A DNA stretch of 64,000 bases from Mytilinidion resinicola (GCF_010093595.1 NW_022985446.1:1225269-1289268); one strand, 5' to 3'. Counted from the first letter of the stretch, positions 12,892 to 25,969 are shown. Notes: generated from the sequence alone by a model not told the origin. Numbers and translations: made by a program.

Positions 12892-13442
12892 CTATCGCTT
12901 CTTAGGAGCCTTCTCATAGGCGTTCGGGGCGCGCTTGCGGGACGGAGCCTGGGAACGCTTAGGTGGGTTCCCTGAGGAGCCTTCGCCGTCGTGATCGTGG
13001 TCGTGGTGATGGTCGTGTGGCTTGCGACCCTGTGGCCGCCCTCCTCCGCGACGACCGCCTACCGGGCGAGCGGTGCTGTTGTCTGGCTCGCTGTCTGAGT
13101 CTGAGTCGGAGGAGTCGGAGGACGATTCATCTGAAGACTCGTCGTAGGGACGGGGCTTATGATACTGGCAGCAGACTGTATTGTGTTAGTTTTAGATAGA
13201 TCACGCGAGCTGCTTTTCCATAATAGCGTCATAAGAAATATACCTTTAGAAGACTTCTTGCCCATGCCCTCGTTGTCGATGACATCTTCGGCCCACTGGA
13301 TATGGCGCTCCTCCGCTGGCTCAGCTCGTAGACGAAGGGTTCCTGCGGGCAGGCGGAGGCGGAGGACAGGATCTGGGCGCGTTTGCACGGTGCTGCTAGC
13401 CGGAGTGCCAGTATTCTGGGCGGGTGCCATGGAGGTTGCCAT
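12892..13442 (-). CDS. ypi1: Type 1 protein phosphatase inhibitor Ypi1 (PPP1R11 family)
   Basis: Small regulator that binds the PP1 catalytic subunit Glc7 in the nucleus. Exons are 13442-13244 and 13175-12892, joined in frame through GTATAT..ACAG; product 160 residues. The conserved core reads [20 protein letters not shown] followed, after the intron, by [13 protein letters not shown], the family signature with its two cysteines. After it come an acidic SDSDSDSE stretch, an [10 protein letters not shown] histidine cluster and a basic C-terminus ([13 protein letters not shown]), probably nuclear targeting. The stop is TAG, which shows that TAG is a normal terminator in this genome. Confidence 0.93.
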
Positions 13443-15925
13443 TATGGAAGAGTAGGTGGTAGGATGGTGGAGGACCGTGGTTTGGATGGGGAGAGGTTGA
13501 TGGCTGGTATCGAAAGTTCGTGAAAGTGGGACGGCGGGGAGGCAAGCGGGCTTTAATGGCGTGTGTAGATGTGGGTCGCTGCACGGTGAAGCTTTTGCGT
13601 GGCGTGTGAGGGATTACATTCAGTAGAAAAATGAAGTATCGACGCTGGATTTGCTGCCTTGATGTACGGCTTTGTGGTGTCTGGTGATTGATGGAGGGAG
13701 CCCGCCGGCCAGACACGCTAGCGATTTTGCGGGATGCTGTTAAAGGCGCCACTGGCAGGCTTCGTCGAACATAAAGTGGCAGTCTATTCTGAGGTGGCCC
13801 GAAGAGCTATCCGACGTCTCAGAATCGTCGTTTTCCGATTCACAGTGACATACCGGGAGGCCTGGAGTGGTGCTAGACAAGTCTACCATATTCTAAACCT
13901 AAAGTGGTGGGTGTATCTCTAAAATATTAAAAATGAGAAATATCATCACAGATTCCCAGACTGCCACTTTCTGAGCAGACTCTGCGCAGTGCTGCAGGTC
14001 GCCCTCTTCGCATCCCGCGCTGTGGGGGATGCATGCTGCACGAGACAAAATCTTTTCTACGCACCCGCTTGGTCGCCGCTTTCCTTTGTACCGGACCGTG
14101 GCCTGTGAACGTCATTCCGTGGTTTGGGGCCCTTCACGCTTCCATCCGATCTAGGCCCACAAACACGATCCAATCTCCCTCGAAGCGGCTATTTGCATTA
14201 GGCGCTGCTGAAATCGGGACGACGAGAAAGCCGGCGACATGCGGGGTGCGGAGAGATGCATGGATACGGTATCTCTAGGCATGTACCCGAGGTCTCTACC
14301 CCGTGTTATCCCTCACCTCCATGAATTTCGGAAGCAGGCTACAGGTGGTAGCTATCGTGGATTCCTTGATTCGGCATAGCACGTCGGGGTTTCGACGATG
14401 TCACTCTGTAGGTCTCTCACCGTGAAAGACTCCCGCGCTCACCTCCAGAAACAGTGGAGCTTTTGCTTCTTCATCACTTTGATCCTCTATAGAGATTCGC
14501 GGATTTTTCTGCTCAAACGTCAGGAAAGATCACATGTCAGAGCAAATCAAAGTCCACTTCTGAACGCAGGGTATCACCAATGAGGGCTAACACACGCTCG
14601 TGGAGGGATTGTTTGCGCAGCTGAGGTGTGGTCACGGAAGCCTTCTCGAAGTCCTCGATCTATCCCCTTGGGGCGCGAAGAAGCCCGGTGTTTTGTCTAA
14701 TTTGATCAGCCGTAAATCCGAGGCTCTCTTCAGCCGGACATGCACGTGGTGAGATATACGATAAGCTGCCTTCCTCGATCTGTCCTGTATCAACCAGCAG
14801 CGGAAGCAAAACCAGAAAATCTGTCACTGAATTTGTGACTCTCAATCTAAAAGACCCTTCAAAAGACCTTCTTTCCTAGATGAACCCAATATTCTTCTTG
14901 AGCACCCGCAAACGAGGAGTCTGCGAAATCCTTTGAGCGCTGTTTCATATTCATATCTAAAATGCCGCGGGCTCGTATCGTTGGTATACTTCAGGGAAAG
15001 TTGTGGCTCAACTTTCAGAAGAGATGTAACTTTAGTATGGGCAAGAATGTAGGTGGCTCTGAATGTGCAGGATGGGCGGGCCAGACGCTCGGAGATTTTC
15101 TAAGATGGGTACTATGATGAAGGCCCCAGGTAAGAGTACATGTTTGTATATGGACTCTCATATAGGTATTTGCTTGGTATAATTGAGATGGGACGAGAGG
15201 TTTAGAACGAACACTACAAACGCAATCAATGCCATCAGATGCAAGAAGTGATCCAATACTTACAGCATATCATCACGTCCGGTGACCTAGTGCGGAAACC
15301 GAGTCGATCCCAGTAAATCACCTTTTCCGGGCTAATGTTGAACTAGCTTGAAGATTGATTGGCTAGGAGGCTGTTCTTCCGCCTTAAAGGTGTCCGCAAA
15401 CGCTACCTTACACGGTAATTCTGTGGCTTAATTTTAGCGCTGGGTCACCGGCCGTGATTATATGCTGTAGTGCATCCTAATCACTGATTAGGATCCTTCT
15501 GTGGAGGAAAACAGGCATCTAACAGGCAGAATATCTCGGTGCCTGTTTAGGGCCTAGCGCTATATTTCTTGGCGTGCAGTGTTGGAAGACATCCACCGGC
15601 GTGTTGATTGCACCCCCAACAACACCACAGCCTCCACGCCTGTTCCTCACGCGTTTCGCAGAGTACAGGTCCGAGAGCACCTCTTCCTGCGCTTTCTCCC
15701 CGTGTTGCTCCTCGCTTCTGCGCTGCCCGCCTTTCACTTCCATCCGCGCTGCCCCACCACGTCGCCAGTTGAAGTCCTCCACGAGCCCCGACACCGCCAT
15801 CGTCGTCCATACAAACTACGTCTACGGTTGCATGAGCACACCCTGAGGCTCTAGAGGGTGTGACAGCATCAATATCGAGGCTGTCTGGGCTCTGATCCCG
15901 CCGTCCATTCCGTCCCGCCATCAAT
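13443..15925. other. Long intergenic region between ypi1 and crm1
   Basis: About 2.5 kb without a supportable gene. It holds the inverted copy D of repeat family 1 (13744-13878). Frames such as 13927-14278 or 15547-15957 have no domain, no splice support and overlap each other on opposite strands. The last 400 bp should contain the crm1 promoter and 5' leader. Confidence 0.55.
13744..13878 (-). repeat. Dispersed repeat family 1, copy D (inverted)
   Basis: On the minus strand it reads CTAGCACC, then GGAAAACGACG, GATAGCTCTTCGGGCCACC, TAGACTGCCACTTTATG and GAAGCCTGCCAG, in the same order as copies B and C. Confidence 0.7.
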
Positions 15926-18900
15926 ATGTCGATGTCAATCGCGGAGTTGGACGCCACGGTGCGCGTCTTCTATGAAGGCAGGGGCGAGGCTGTGAGTCTA
16001 TCCTCCATATCATCCTCAAATACAGAGCGCTAACATATCCTTCCTCCCCCAGCAAAAGCAGGCCCAGGCGACACTGAATCAGGTAGGCCTCCCCGCCGCC
16101 CACCCCCACCTCGCTCACCATCTAACACCTCGAATAGTTCAAAGAGAATCCCGATGCGTGGCTGTTGGTCGACAAAATACTACAGGATGCACAATACCCA
16201 CAGACAAAATGTAAGGGGACTCCGAAGCAGGATTTGCGACGAGAAGGCTAACATCTGGCAGACTTGGGCTTGCAAGTTCTGGATAATGTTATCATGACAC
16301 GATGGAAGGTCTTGCCTAGAGATCAGTGCCAAGGTATACACTAATATCCTGAGATCTGTTGACTTTTACTAATCACAGCTCTCGGCAGGCATTCGCAACT
16401 TCGTCGTCAACTTCATCATCCAGCTCTCCGGCACCGAAGAGGGCTTGCGCAACGAGCGTACACTTCTGAACAAGCTGAACCTCGTCCTCGTCTCCATTCT
16501 CAAGCAGGAGTGGCCCCATAACTGGCCGACCTTCATCAACGAAATCATATCCTCGTGCCACAGCAGCCTGCCTATCTGCGAGAATAACATGGCAATCCTT
16601 CGATTACTCTCGGAAGAAGTGTTTGACTATTCGGCCGACCAGCTGACCTCTTCGAAGACGAAGGAACTCAAACAGGGCATGAGCAATGAGTTCACGGCTA
16701 TCTATCAGTTGTGCTCGGAAGTCCTTCGAACTGCGACGCAAGCCAGTCTGATCAAGGCAACTCTGGAGACACTGTTGCGCTTCCTCAACTGGATTCCATT
16801 GGGATACATCTTTGAGACACCACCTACCGGCATGAGTCTCATCGAGACACTGCGAAGTCGCTTCCTCGAGGTCCCGGACTTCCGCAACATCACGCTGAAG
16901 TGCCTGACAGAGATTGCCAGTCTTCATACTTCTCCCTCATATAACGAGAAGCTTGTTCAGATGTTCACAGAGACGCTGACTGCAATTTCCAAGATTATAC
17001 CCCTTTCCATGGATTTGAAATCCACATACTCCTCTAGCAACAGTAGAGATCAGGAATTCGTTCAGAATCTCGCTCTGTTCCTGTGCAACTTCTTCACAAT
17101 GCATCTAAATGTCATTGAGACTCTTCCCAATCGCGACTTCCTTACTCACGGCCACTTCTATCTCATTCGCATTAGCCAGATCGACGATAGAGAGATTTTT
17201 AAGATCTGCTTAGAGTACTGGACCAAGCTTGTCTCGGAACTTTATGATGAGATGCAGCAATTGCCAATCCAGGACATGAACCCGCTTCTCAACATGGGTA
17301 TCGTTTCCAATGGTGGAGCCCGGGACCCTAGCATCCTTGCGAATTATCCCCTTCGCAAGCACAAGTACAACGAAGTCCTCACGAACTTGCGCCAAGTCAT
17401 GATCGAAAAAATGGTGCGACCAGAGGAAGTCTTGATTGTGGAGAATGACGAAGGGGAGATCGTCCGGGAGTTTGTCAAAGAGAGTGACACCATCCAGCTC
17501 TACAAATCGACTCGAGAATGTCTGGTTTTCTTGACGCATCTGGACGTGAACGATACCGAGCAGATCATGTCCGAGAAACTGTCGAGGCAGGTCGATGGCA
17601 CCGAGTGGTCATGGGCGAACTGCAACACTCTGTGCTGGGCCATTGGTTCAATTTCTGGTGCTATGAACGAGGAAACCGAAAAGAGATTCCTCGTCACAGT
17701 GATCAAGGACCTCCTCGGGCTTACCGAGATGAAGCGAGGAAAAGACAACAAGGCTGTTGTTGCCAGTAATATCATGTACATCGTTGGCCAGTACCCGCGT
17801 TTCCTCAAGGCCCACTGGAAATTTCTCAAGACCGTCGTCAACAAGCTTTTCGAGTTCATGCACGAGACGCACGAGGGTGTTCAGGATATGGCCTGCGACA
17901 CATTCATCAAGATCGCCAACAAGTGCCGAAGACATTTCGTGGCCTTGCAACCAGGGGAGACCGAGCCGTTCATCGATGAGATAGTTCGGAACTTGACCAA
18001 GATCACTTGCGATCTGTCCCCGCAGCAGGTCCACACTTTCTACGAAGCCTGTGGCTTCATGATCAGCGCACAGGGCCAAAAGGGCATCCAAGAGCGATTG
18101 ATCTCCGACCTAATGGCATTCCCGAACCGAGCTGTAAGTATTCCACCAGCTTTGTGCTTTAGTAGCATTACTAACGAATCCTATAGTGGGATAATATCAT
18201 CGGTCAAGCCAATCAAGATCCGACCATCCTCCATGATGGCGAGATCATCAAAGTCATCGGAAACATCATGAAGACAAACGTGGCCGCCTGTAGCTCGATA
18301 GGCAGCTACTTCTATCCACAGATTGGCCGTATCTACCTGGACATGCTGACCATGTATCGCGCTAGCAGCAGTCTGATTGACGAGGCCGTTCAGCGGGAAG
18401 GTTTGTGTATACCAGAATCAATAGGAGATATAACAAATTTGGCTAACGAAGGACAGGAAATATTGCCACCAAGATGCCCAAAGTCCGCGGGCTACGGACT
18501 ATCAAGAAAGAAATCTTGAAGCTCATCAACGTCTATGTCGAAAAGGCCGACGATCTGGAGATGGTGCACAACACTCTTGTGCCCAAGCTCTTGGAGGCTG
18601 TGCTACTCGACTATAAGCGAAATGTCCCCGATGCCCGCGAGGCTGAGGTCCTGAACGTTATGACTACCATCATCAACAAGTTACATGTACGTTGGAGACC
18701 CAATCTCAGCAAGCATATGGCCAAGCATATGGTTTGGCTCGCTTGAAAGTTATATAATGGAGATGCTAACATAGATACAGAGCCTCATGGAAGATCAGAT
18801 CATGAACATCATGGACTGCGTCTTTGAGTGTACATTGGACATGATAAACAAGGACTTCTCGGAGTATCCGGAACACCGCGTCGAATTCTTCAAACTGTTG

Positions 18901-19622
18901 AGGACTATCAATTTGCGATGCTTCCCAGCTCTCTTGAGACTCGATGCGCGGTCTTTCAAATTCGTCATCGATTCTTGCATGTGGGCCAGCAAACATGACA
19001 ACCGAGAGGTTGAGGGCGCTGGACTGAGCATGTGCTTCGAACTGATCACCAACATGTCGGAGACGGACCCCCAAACCTGCAACACATTCTTCCAGAACTT
19101 CTACACGACCATTCTCCAGGATGTATTCTTCGTGCTCACGGACAGTGACCACAAGGCTGGCTTTAAGTCGCAATCAATGCTGCTGGCCAAAATGTTCTGG
19201 CTAGTGGACTCTGGGAAGTTGCAGGGACCGATCTATACCGAAAACATGGCACCGGCTGGGACGCCGAACAAGGAGTTCTTGAAAAACTTCGTTGGCAACC
19301 TGCTTGCCAATGCATTCCCAAATCTACAAGCGTAAGTCAATCTTAATGCCTGATCGATGAAACAGACTGACATGATCTTAGGGCGCAAATCGCTACCTTC
19401 ATCGATGCGCTGTTCGACTCTAACAACGACATCAACAAGTTCAAGCTCGTGCTTCGAGACTTCTTGATCTCGCTGAAGGAATTCTCTGGCGACAACGCCG
19501 AGTTGTTCTCCGAGGAACGAGAGCAAGCGCTCAACAAAGCGAAGGAGGAGGAGCGAGAACGAGCGATGAAGGTTGGCGGTCTGCTGAAGCCGTCGGAGAT
19601 GGAGGACGACGACGAGTTGTGA
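15926..19622 (+). CDS. crm1: Exportin-1 (Crm1), nuclear export receptor
   Basis: Karyopherin that carries leucine-rich NES cargo with Ran-GTP through nuclear pores. Nine exons: 15926-15991, 16053-16082, 16138-16210, 16262-16333, 16389-18133, 18187-18400, 18457-18686, 18781-19331 and 19382-19622. All junctions keep frame; the product is 1073 residues, the usual size. The N-terminus [18 protein letters not shown], the importin-beta-N region, the HEAT repeats of the Xpo1 domain and the CRM1 C-terminal domain are all recognisable. The NES-groove region reads [18 protein letters not shown], with Thr526 at the place of the leptomycin-reactive cysteine. The C-terminus is a charged helix ending EDDDEL. 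Very sure. Confidence 0.97.
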
Positions 19623-20789
19623 CTGAATGAGGAGCTGAACACGGAGGCTGCACTGCGCACACCGTGGGACAAAACAAATCATTACCCCGAGTCGGCCACA
19701 GAAGGAGCTAGCAATAAAACGGATCCAGGGGACATCGATGGATGGTATGGCCTCTGAAGAGGCACACTTTTGACTCAGACCATTGTCAGTCTCGTGCTTT
19801 CATTGGACCATATGGTGCATTGGCGAGGGATTTGGGCTTGGCGGGTTGCTAGCATAGTCTCTGTTGAAAAGCGTCGTGTGGGAGATGCTCGATATCCTGT
19901 GTAGTAGCGAGACTTTGGTCGGTGAATAGAATAGCCTGAAATACAAACAATGCTTCATATGCACTGCGATTCAGATACCCGGGCTTAGAATCAGTGAATG
20001 TGGTTTTGGCTACGGCGCGGTCCGTAGTGCTCCGCATCGAAGGATTTGGCACGCCACATCTGCTGAAGAGGGTGTGAGGCTGAATTCCGGGATGGAGAGA
20101 GGTTGAGATAAGGTAGACCCATGGATCAAAAAGCGACTACGACATGATCACGTGCCACATTCTGAGGCGAGAACTGAGTAAAAGCGCGGATGGCTCTACT
20201 GCATCTCTCCCGACGGCTGCCGCTGCGAGGAGCGCGCCGCCGCAATATCCAGGCATTCCGGTGCCGTAATTGCCCGTCACAGCCAGGTGGGTGTCTCCCC
20301 AATGCCCGCTGAAGCTGAAGCGGCAGATCCACGTGTTTTTTGCTCTGCTGCAATTGGCTGCCGGCATAGCAAAAACCACCACTATCATGCCAGGCTCACA
20401 GCCCTCTCTTGCAGAACAAGCATCCCCGAAGCGGCAGACTCTATCGTCGACCTTGCCCGAGGTCGCTCTGCCCCTCATCGGTCACCTATCCGACGCCTGC
20501 AACGATAGATATTGGCCGCTGCACGACCAGACGGAATTCCATTAGTTCTACCACTTTATATCCATCGACTTTCGTCCCAGCACTCTGTCATTGCCGCCGC
20601 CATCCCGCCCTGTCCCATCTCTCGCCTCACCGATCGTGCTGATCGTCCTATAGGCGTCTTCCCAGGCCCACATTGCGCGCCCTCCTACGTCGTATGGTCG
20701 AGGTGCATGCCTCCGCTTCTGCACTCCTCGCTTGTCCCACTTGTATGTAGGGGCTCTTCTGGAGCGCTGTCCGCTCGTTTCCTTGCACT
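19623..20789. other. Intergenic region upstream of pho81
   Basis: About 1.1 kb, no supportable gene. It should hold the crm1 3' end and the pho81 promoter and leader. Antisense and sense frames at 20126-20642 are short, overlapping and domain-free. Confidence 0.5.
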
Positions 20790-23700
20790 ATGTAAGTCTG
20801 CTCTTATGGACTCTCCGAGAGTCCCCGTTGCCGGTTTACGCAAGACCTTGTCGTCGACTAGTCTCGGGTCCAAGTCTGACAAGACTGACGAGCCCCGATT
20901 TCACAGGAAGTTTGGCAAGCATATTCAAAAGCGGCAGCTCGAGATCCCCGAATATGCCGCTAGCTTCGTCGACTACAAGGCTCTAAAAAAGGTACTGTTT
21001 GCATTTTGCTCACCTTTAGATGCTTCTACTAATGCTTTAACCAGCTTATCAAGAAGTTGAGCGCAACCCCGGTTCTTCCTGCACAGAATGATAGCAATCG
21101 TTTGGGAGATGGCCTTGACCCTCAGGCCGCATTACAAGCCAACAAGGCCACGTTCTTCTTTCGAGTGGTATGTGGGACTTTTGGCATGACTCGGCACCCC
21201 CTAATATGGATCATAGGAGCGAGAGCTCGAGAAAGTCAACATTTTCTACCTACAAAAGGAGGCAGAGGTATTCACAATTCGAAAGCCCGTCTGATCCGTA
21301 CTGATAGCCTATACAGCTGCGGCTGCGATTGGCAACGTTGCTAGACAAGAAGCGAAACATGCAAGCTCATCCCTCAACAGTGTCCAAAGTGTCCTCGAAA
21401 TACATAGCACTCGAAGAGGGCTTGAAGCAGTTCAGCATGGATCTGAATAAGCTCCAGGTGATTCTGATCATCATCATCATCATCAACGCGTAAGCACTGA
21501 CGGTAGCAGCAATTTGTCGAGGTCAACGCTACGGCCTTCTCGAAGATATTGAAAAAGGTCCGCTCAATGCCTGCTACTATCGTCTTAAGATTGCTAACAC
21601 TCTTTAGTGGGACAAAACATCCAAGGTCGGCCATCACTCTCTTTGGACGCAACTCCGGCTGACCCCAATGCCAGTCGCGCGAGAAGCAACTCTATCTATC
21701 GCGTGCTGTTGAGGTGCAGCCTTGTTTCAATCGCGACGTTATCAGCAGCCTATCCGATCAAGCGACCCAAGCTCTGTTGGACTTCTCAGGATGGGCAGAA
21801 GGCGACAAGATGCAATACCCAACGTCGATAACCCAGCCACCAGCCGACACATCTCAGGATGGCGATATGGAGCTAGATAATCAGATGACCCAAGCGATCA
21901 CCACTGCTAACACGGCGAAAATAGAAGAGTGTTTGGCCAGGATCTTCTCCTTGGTTGACGCGCAGGAACGGATATCCAGAGCTTTCTTGAGCACCATCGA
22001 AGATGCCCCTGAAAATGCCTTGCAACTCATGCTGGACACCAATCGTGTGAACCTCAACCAAGAAGACGAAATCAACGAAAGGAATTGTCTCCACAAAGCA
22101 GCCATCTGCGGGCGAGGCGCGGTCCTCCGGATCGGATTGTCCGCACATGTCAATGTCAAGGCATTAGATGTCTACGGGAGAATACCGTTGCACTATGCTT
22201 GCATGCATGGTCATGTTGAGTTGGTCCAGGAACTAATCAATGCAGCTCCTGACACCGTCAATTTCAAGGATCAGGACAATTTTACGCCTTTGATTCATGC
22301 GATCGTCCACTCTCAACTCGATTGCGTTCAGACCCTTCTTTCTAATGGGGCACAGATCAAACAGCTGGGTCCATCGGAGCACATACCCTTGAATCTTGCA
22401 TGCCAACATGGCTCCATACCCATTGTCGAGCTCCTTCTTCAAGCACATGCTGAGATGCTTCCCGATGCTGAAGGCCTCTATCCTCAACATCTAGTCGCGA
22501 GATCTGGGAAGGACCCCGAGATGCTTCTACTGCTGCAAAAGTACGGTGCAGATCTCGACCAACCCGATAAGCTATACCAGTGGACGCCTCTCTTTCATGC
22601 CGCCAGCGAAGGTCATGTCGAATGTCTCAGAGTACTCTTAGTATGTGGGGTTAGCGTGGATATTGTGGACGAGAAGGGCTTGTCTGCGATGTACTACGCC
22701 ACGTGGGAAGGCCACTTTGAGTGCATGAAAATGCTTGCCTCTGTTGGAAGAGGAGTTGGCCTTGCTACACCGAAGCAGGTGTCACCGCAGATTCTAACTA
22801 CAGGCCAATCCACCACTGGTCCAGGTCCTATGGATCTCGGAGAAGGAGAAGGTATTCCGGAATTCATTCTTCCACCACCTATAATCCCACTGAGACGTTA
22901 TGGCCACAATTTCCTGGATACCAAGACCTTTGTGGTGATAAGCTTTGAGAATCTGGGCGCGGATGCCCTTCAGTTCTACGACGACCATAAATATCCGGCC
23001 GCTCGCCTCACCATTTCCTCGAAATCCTCAGACCTCATCCCACGAAACATTATGTTACCAATCCAAGACGAGTTCAAGGTCATTTCGTTCCAGATTGAGA
23101 ACCTCGATACCTTTGCCATTGACTTCGATGTATACCCAACCTTCGGCTCCAAGGTCATTGCGCGCAGCGTCGCCTCCTCGAAGATATTCACAAACGAATC
23201 AAGCAGCTCAGGGCAATGGCATCTTGAGCTTTTCGACCCTCGGCTCCGTGCTATTGGGCGACTAAGTTTCGACTTCCAGGTCGTAAAACCCTTCCACGGC
23301 ATACCCCTCGAAATCACACACTTTGCAACCTACTGGAAAGCAACCAGTCAATCCGACTCCCATCCAACAGCCCTCATCACTGGATCGAGCTTATCAGGCG
23401 AATATGCTCGCCTATTCGTTCAGTTGACGAGTGATGGCGTTCCAGTACTTTATCCGCAATGGAAGATTACGTACCAAGGTCTCGATGTCCCTGTCAATAT
23501 TCTCACCTACGATCAATTCGCCAACATTGGAGCTTCACAGAACGCTTCTAGCTCCATGGCAGCATCGACCCTACAGAACACTCATGGAGCCAATGTCTCT
23601 CAAATTCATCAAATCCTAGCTACGTCGTTCATGACGCTCCGTGAAGCTCTCGCCATACTTCCTGCACATATCCATGTCGAGCTGCATGTCCTGTACCCAA

Positions 23701-24354
23701 GCCGGAGGGAGGAGGAAAGCTTGCGATTAGGTCCAACGCCTAATATCAACGACTTTGCGGATGCGCTGCTATCGATCGTGTTCGAGCACGCGAGGCATCT
23801 AAGGGGCCAGAAAAACGGATTTCTGAGGTCGATTGTGTTCTCGAGCTTCAATCAGGACATCTGCACGGCACTGAATTGGAAGCAACCGAACTGTAAGTCA
23901 GCCCCTCATGTGATCTCGTGAAAGCGGAGCTAATGCTCGACAGACCCCGTTCTCCTCTGTAACGAACTTGGTGCCGACGCGCCTAGCTCGACTAGCGATC
24001 CCTATAAAGTAAGGAGCAGCGGTCGCACCACGATCTCGGTTAAAGAGGCCGTGCAGATTGCGAGAGACAATAATTTCATGGGCTTGATCTGTAGCTCGAG
24101 ATTACTGGTAGGCCATCACTCCGCCACACTTCCCATACAAAACCGTTAACACAGCGTAGGACCTTGCTCCCGCCCTGATCGAATCAATCAAAACCGCCGG
24201 CCTCGTTCTTATCACCGACATCTCGGATGCGAACACGCGCCAGCGCGGCTCCCTCGCCGTCGCCGCGCCGTCGTCATATCAGGTGCCCCAGGGCGTGGAT
24301 GGGTTCTTGAAGGGGAATGGCGTGCTGAGGTTCAATGAAACAATTGATATGTAA
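20790..24354 (+). CDS. pho81: Pho81/NUC-2-type phosphate sensor (SPX, ankyrin, GDPD-like)
   Basis: Regulator of the Pho80-Pho85 cyclin kinase in phosphate starvation signalling. Ten exons: 20790-20791, 20907-20991, 21045-21167, 21217-21267, 21317-21457, 21510-21557, 21608-21625, 21675-23892, 23944-24107, 24160-24354; 1014 residues. The start codon is split: AT at 20790-20791 and G at 20907, giving MKFGKHIQKRQLEIPEYAAS, the standard family N-terminus. A later ATG at 20806 would give a longer non-conserved leader. The SPX domain spans about residues 1-200, ankyrin repeats about 300-560, and a degenerate GDPD-like domain fills the C-terminus (for example SSLSGEYARLFVQLTSDGVP). Exon 7 is only 18 nt. 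The SPX part should bind inositol pyrophosphates, by family knowledge. Confidence 0.94.
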
Positions 24355-24964
24355 GGTTTGAGATGCGAGAGTGGGATAAAAGTATATGAATGGTGGCGCA
24401 TGATCATCCTGGTTTCGAATAAAAAGTGAATTTGGTCGCGCTAGATCTGGAATAGAATGGGCTGTGCAGGATATCAGAATATGTATGGCTGCGTGGGTGG
24501 TCATCTGACTATAGTGTGCTGCAGTATTTCCCATAGGGGCGAATGGGTTTACAGCATATCAATCTCAGCAACGTCTGATCCTTATGTGGGGAAGGATGAG
24601 CTAGCCGTCGAGGTGTTCGCAATCAAGTCCTTGTAAGTACGGACACCACATAGACCTGATGCCCGGCCGACTCGAAGAAACAGTTGTAGCGCTCGACGAT
24701 GACACCACCGATAGAACGCCTTGGCTTGGTCCTCGCTACTTTTGCTCAGCCAACCCTCTCGCGTCTCCAAGACTTTATTGTGGATATACTGTTTGCGCAT
24801 GGTCAGATACATACATACGAAGAATATACGTGTTTATCTTTCGAAGTATGGCGATTGCACCCATATTGCTTGCGACCTTCTTTCTATCTAGTTGGTCGTG
24901 GAAGGGGCAATAAGAATGGCCGCAATCTTTGAAGAAAAGCCCAATATATTCGCTACCTCCCTGT
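24355..24964. other. Intergenic region between convergent pho81 and the Cys-repeat gene
   Basis: Convergent 3' ends; about 600 bp. Nothing beyond short chance frames is seen. Confidence 0.5.
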
Positions 24965-25969
24965 TCACAAAGCACCTATAATGGCGTTGGCGGCGGCAAA
25001 AATCATCGCTAATGCACCTACGAGCGCACCATCAATCGCTGACCCAACCCCAATCAGAGCCTCCTCCACAGAGCGCGAGAGAGATTGTCCACAGTATCCG
25101 CAATTGGCTTTGTGAGGTTGTGCTTGTTCATACCCAGAAAAGTAATGAGTATTCTTGCAATTGGTACCTTGAACGCTACGCAGATTTCTGGAATGCTCAG
25201 CCAGCAATTGCTCTTTGACGGAGGGTCCAAGATGTTTCTTACAGGATGCGCAAACAGCCAGGTGAGGCTGTCGTCGTTCGTACAAGGGCACGTAGGGAAG
25301 CTCGTCGCAGTTGAGACATCTCACATAGTGCAGCTCTATGGATCGCGGGAGGTGGTTTCCACAGGACCGGCGTAGACTCTTACGAGGATCTGTTCGTTCG
25401 CGTGGCTGTAGATAATGAGCCGCTCCGCATTTGAGGCATGCAGTCACGATCTCGAGAACAGAAGAGGCGAGAGAGCTTGAACAGTATGCGCAGATAGCTT
25501 TGTGAGGCTGTGACCGTTCGTAATATTGCATGGAGTGAGTTCCACCGCAATTGACGCAGACGACCTGGTCGGGCTCTACAAATTGTAACTCAGCGCGAAC
25601 ATATATAGCTTGGTAATACTGGAGGACGTCAGCTTATTTCTCGCGCGACGAGAAAAATAGACCGCATTATAATAGTACCTTTGCAGTGGAGGAACCCATC
25701 ATAATCAAGCGTACTTCTTTTAGACTGCGGGTCGCGCCTGTTGAGGGTGAGTAGCACAAAAACGGGCCAGTGAAGCTTGGCTGCAGCGATGGGATAGCTT
25801 GATTGATGATGATGAACTGGATGAGATCCCCGTGGTCAGAACTGAGTAGATAAGGCCTCTCATCGGGCGGTCTGGAGGATACGAGGTTGCCGATTGGGCA
25901 ACCAGTTGCCTTAATCGGGCTCATCTGCAGAGCCAGCTGAGCGGTTCCCGTCTCCCGCACCCTCCCCAT
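24965..25969 (-). CDS. Cys-repeat (CxxC) protein with C-terminal hydrophobic segment, unknown
   Basis: I do not recognise a named family. The model is exons 25969-25679 and 25618-24965, 314 residues; the intron (GTACTA..CCTCCAG) is needed to keep the first CxxC repeat in frame. From about residue 115 there are four repeats of about 43 residues, each with a CxxC pair near its start, a YERxQPHxAxC centre and a second CxxC, ending in L-x-x-S-V. Repeats two and four have lost some cysteines. This looks like a set of small zinc ribbons. The C-terminus is a glycine/alanine-rich hydrophobic stretch (about 25 residues) with a small-residue pattern reminiscent of membrane-active or prion-like tails. 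It sits next to the gasdermin-like gene. The start may be internal, since the first 90 residues are not recognisable. Confidence 0.65.

Noticed and set aside
17990..18020. Cysteine in [11 protein letters not shown] of Crm1 as the leptomycin target
   Set aside because: Residue counting puts it near 621; the drug site is near 526, where Thr is found.
20806..20906. ATG 20806 as pho81 start
   Set aside because: It gives a non-conserved leader, whereas splicing 20792-20906 yields the standard MKFGK start.
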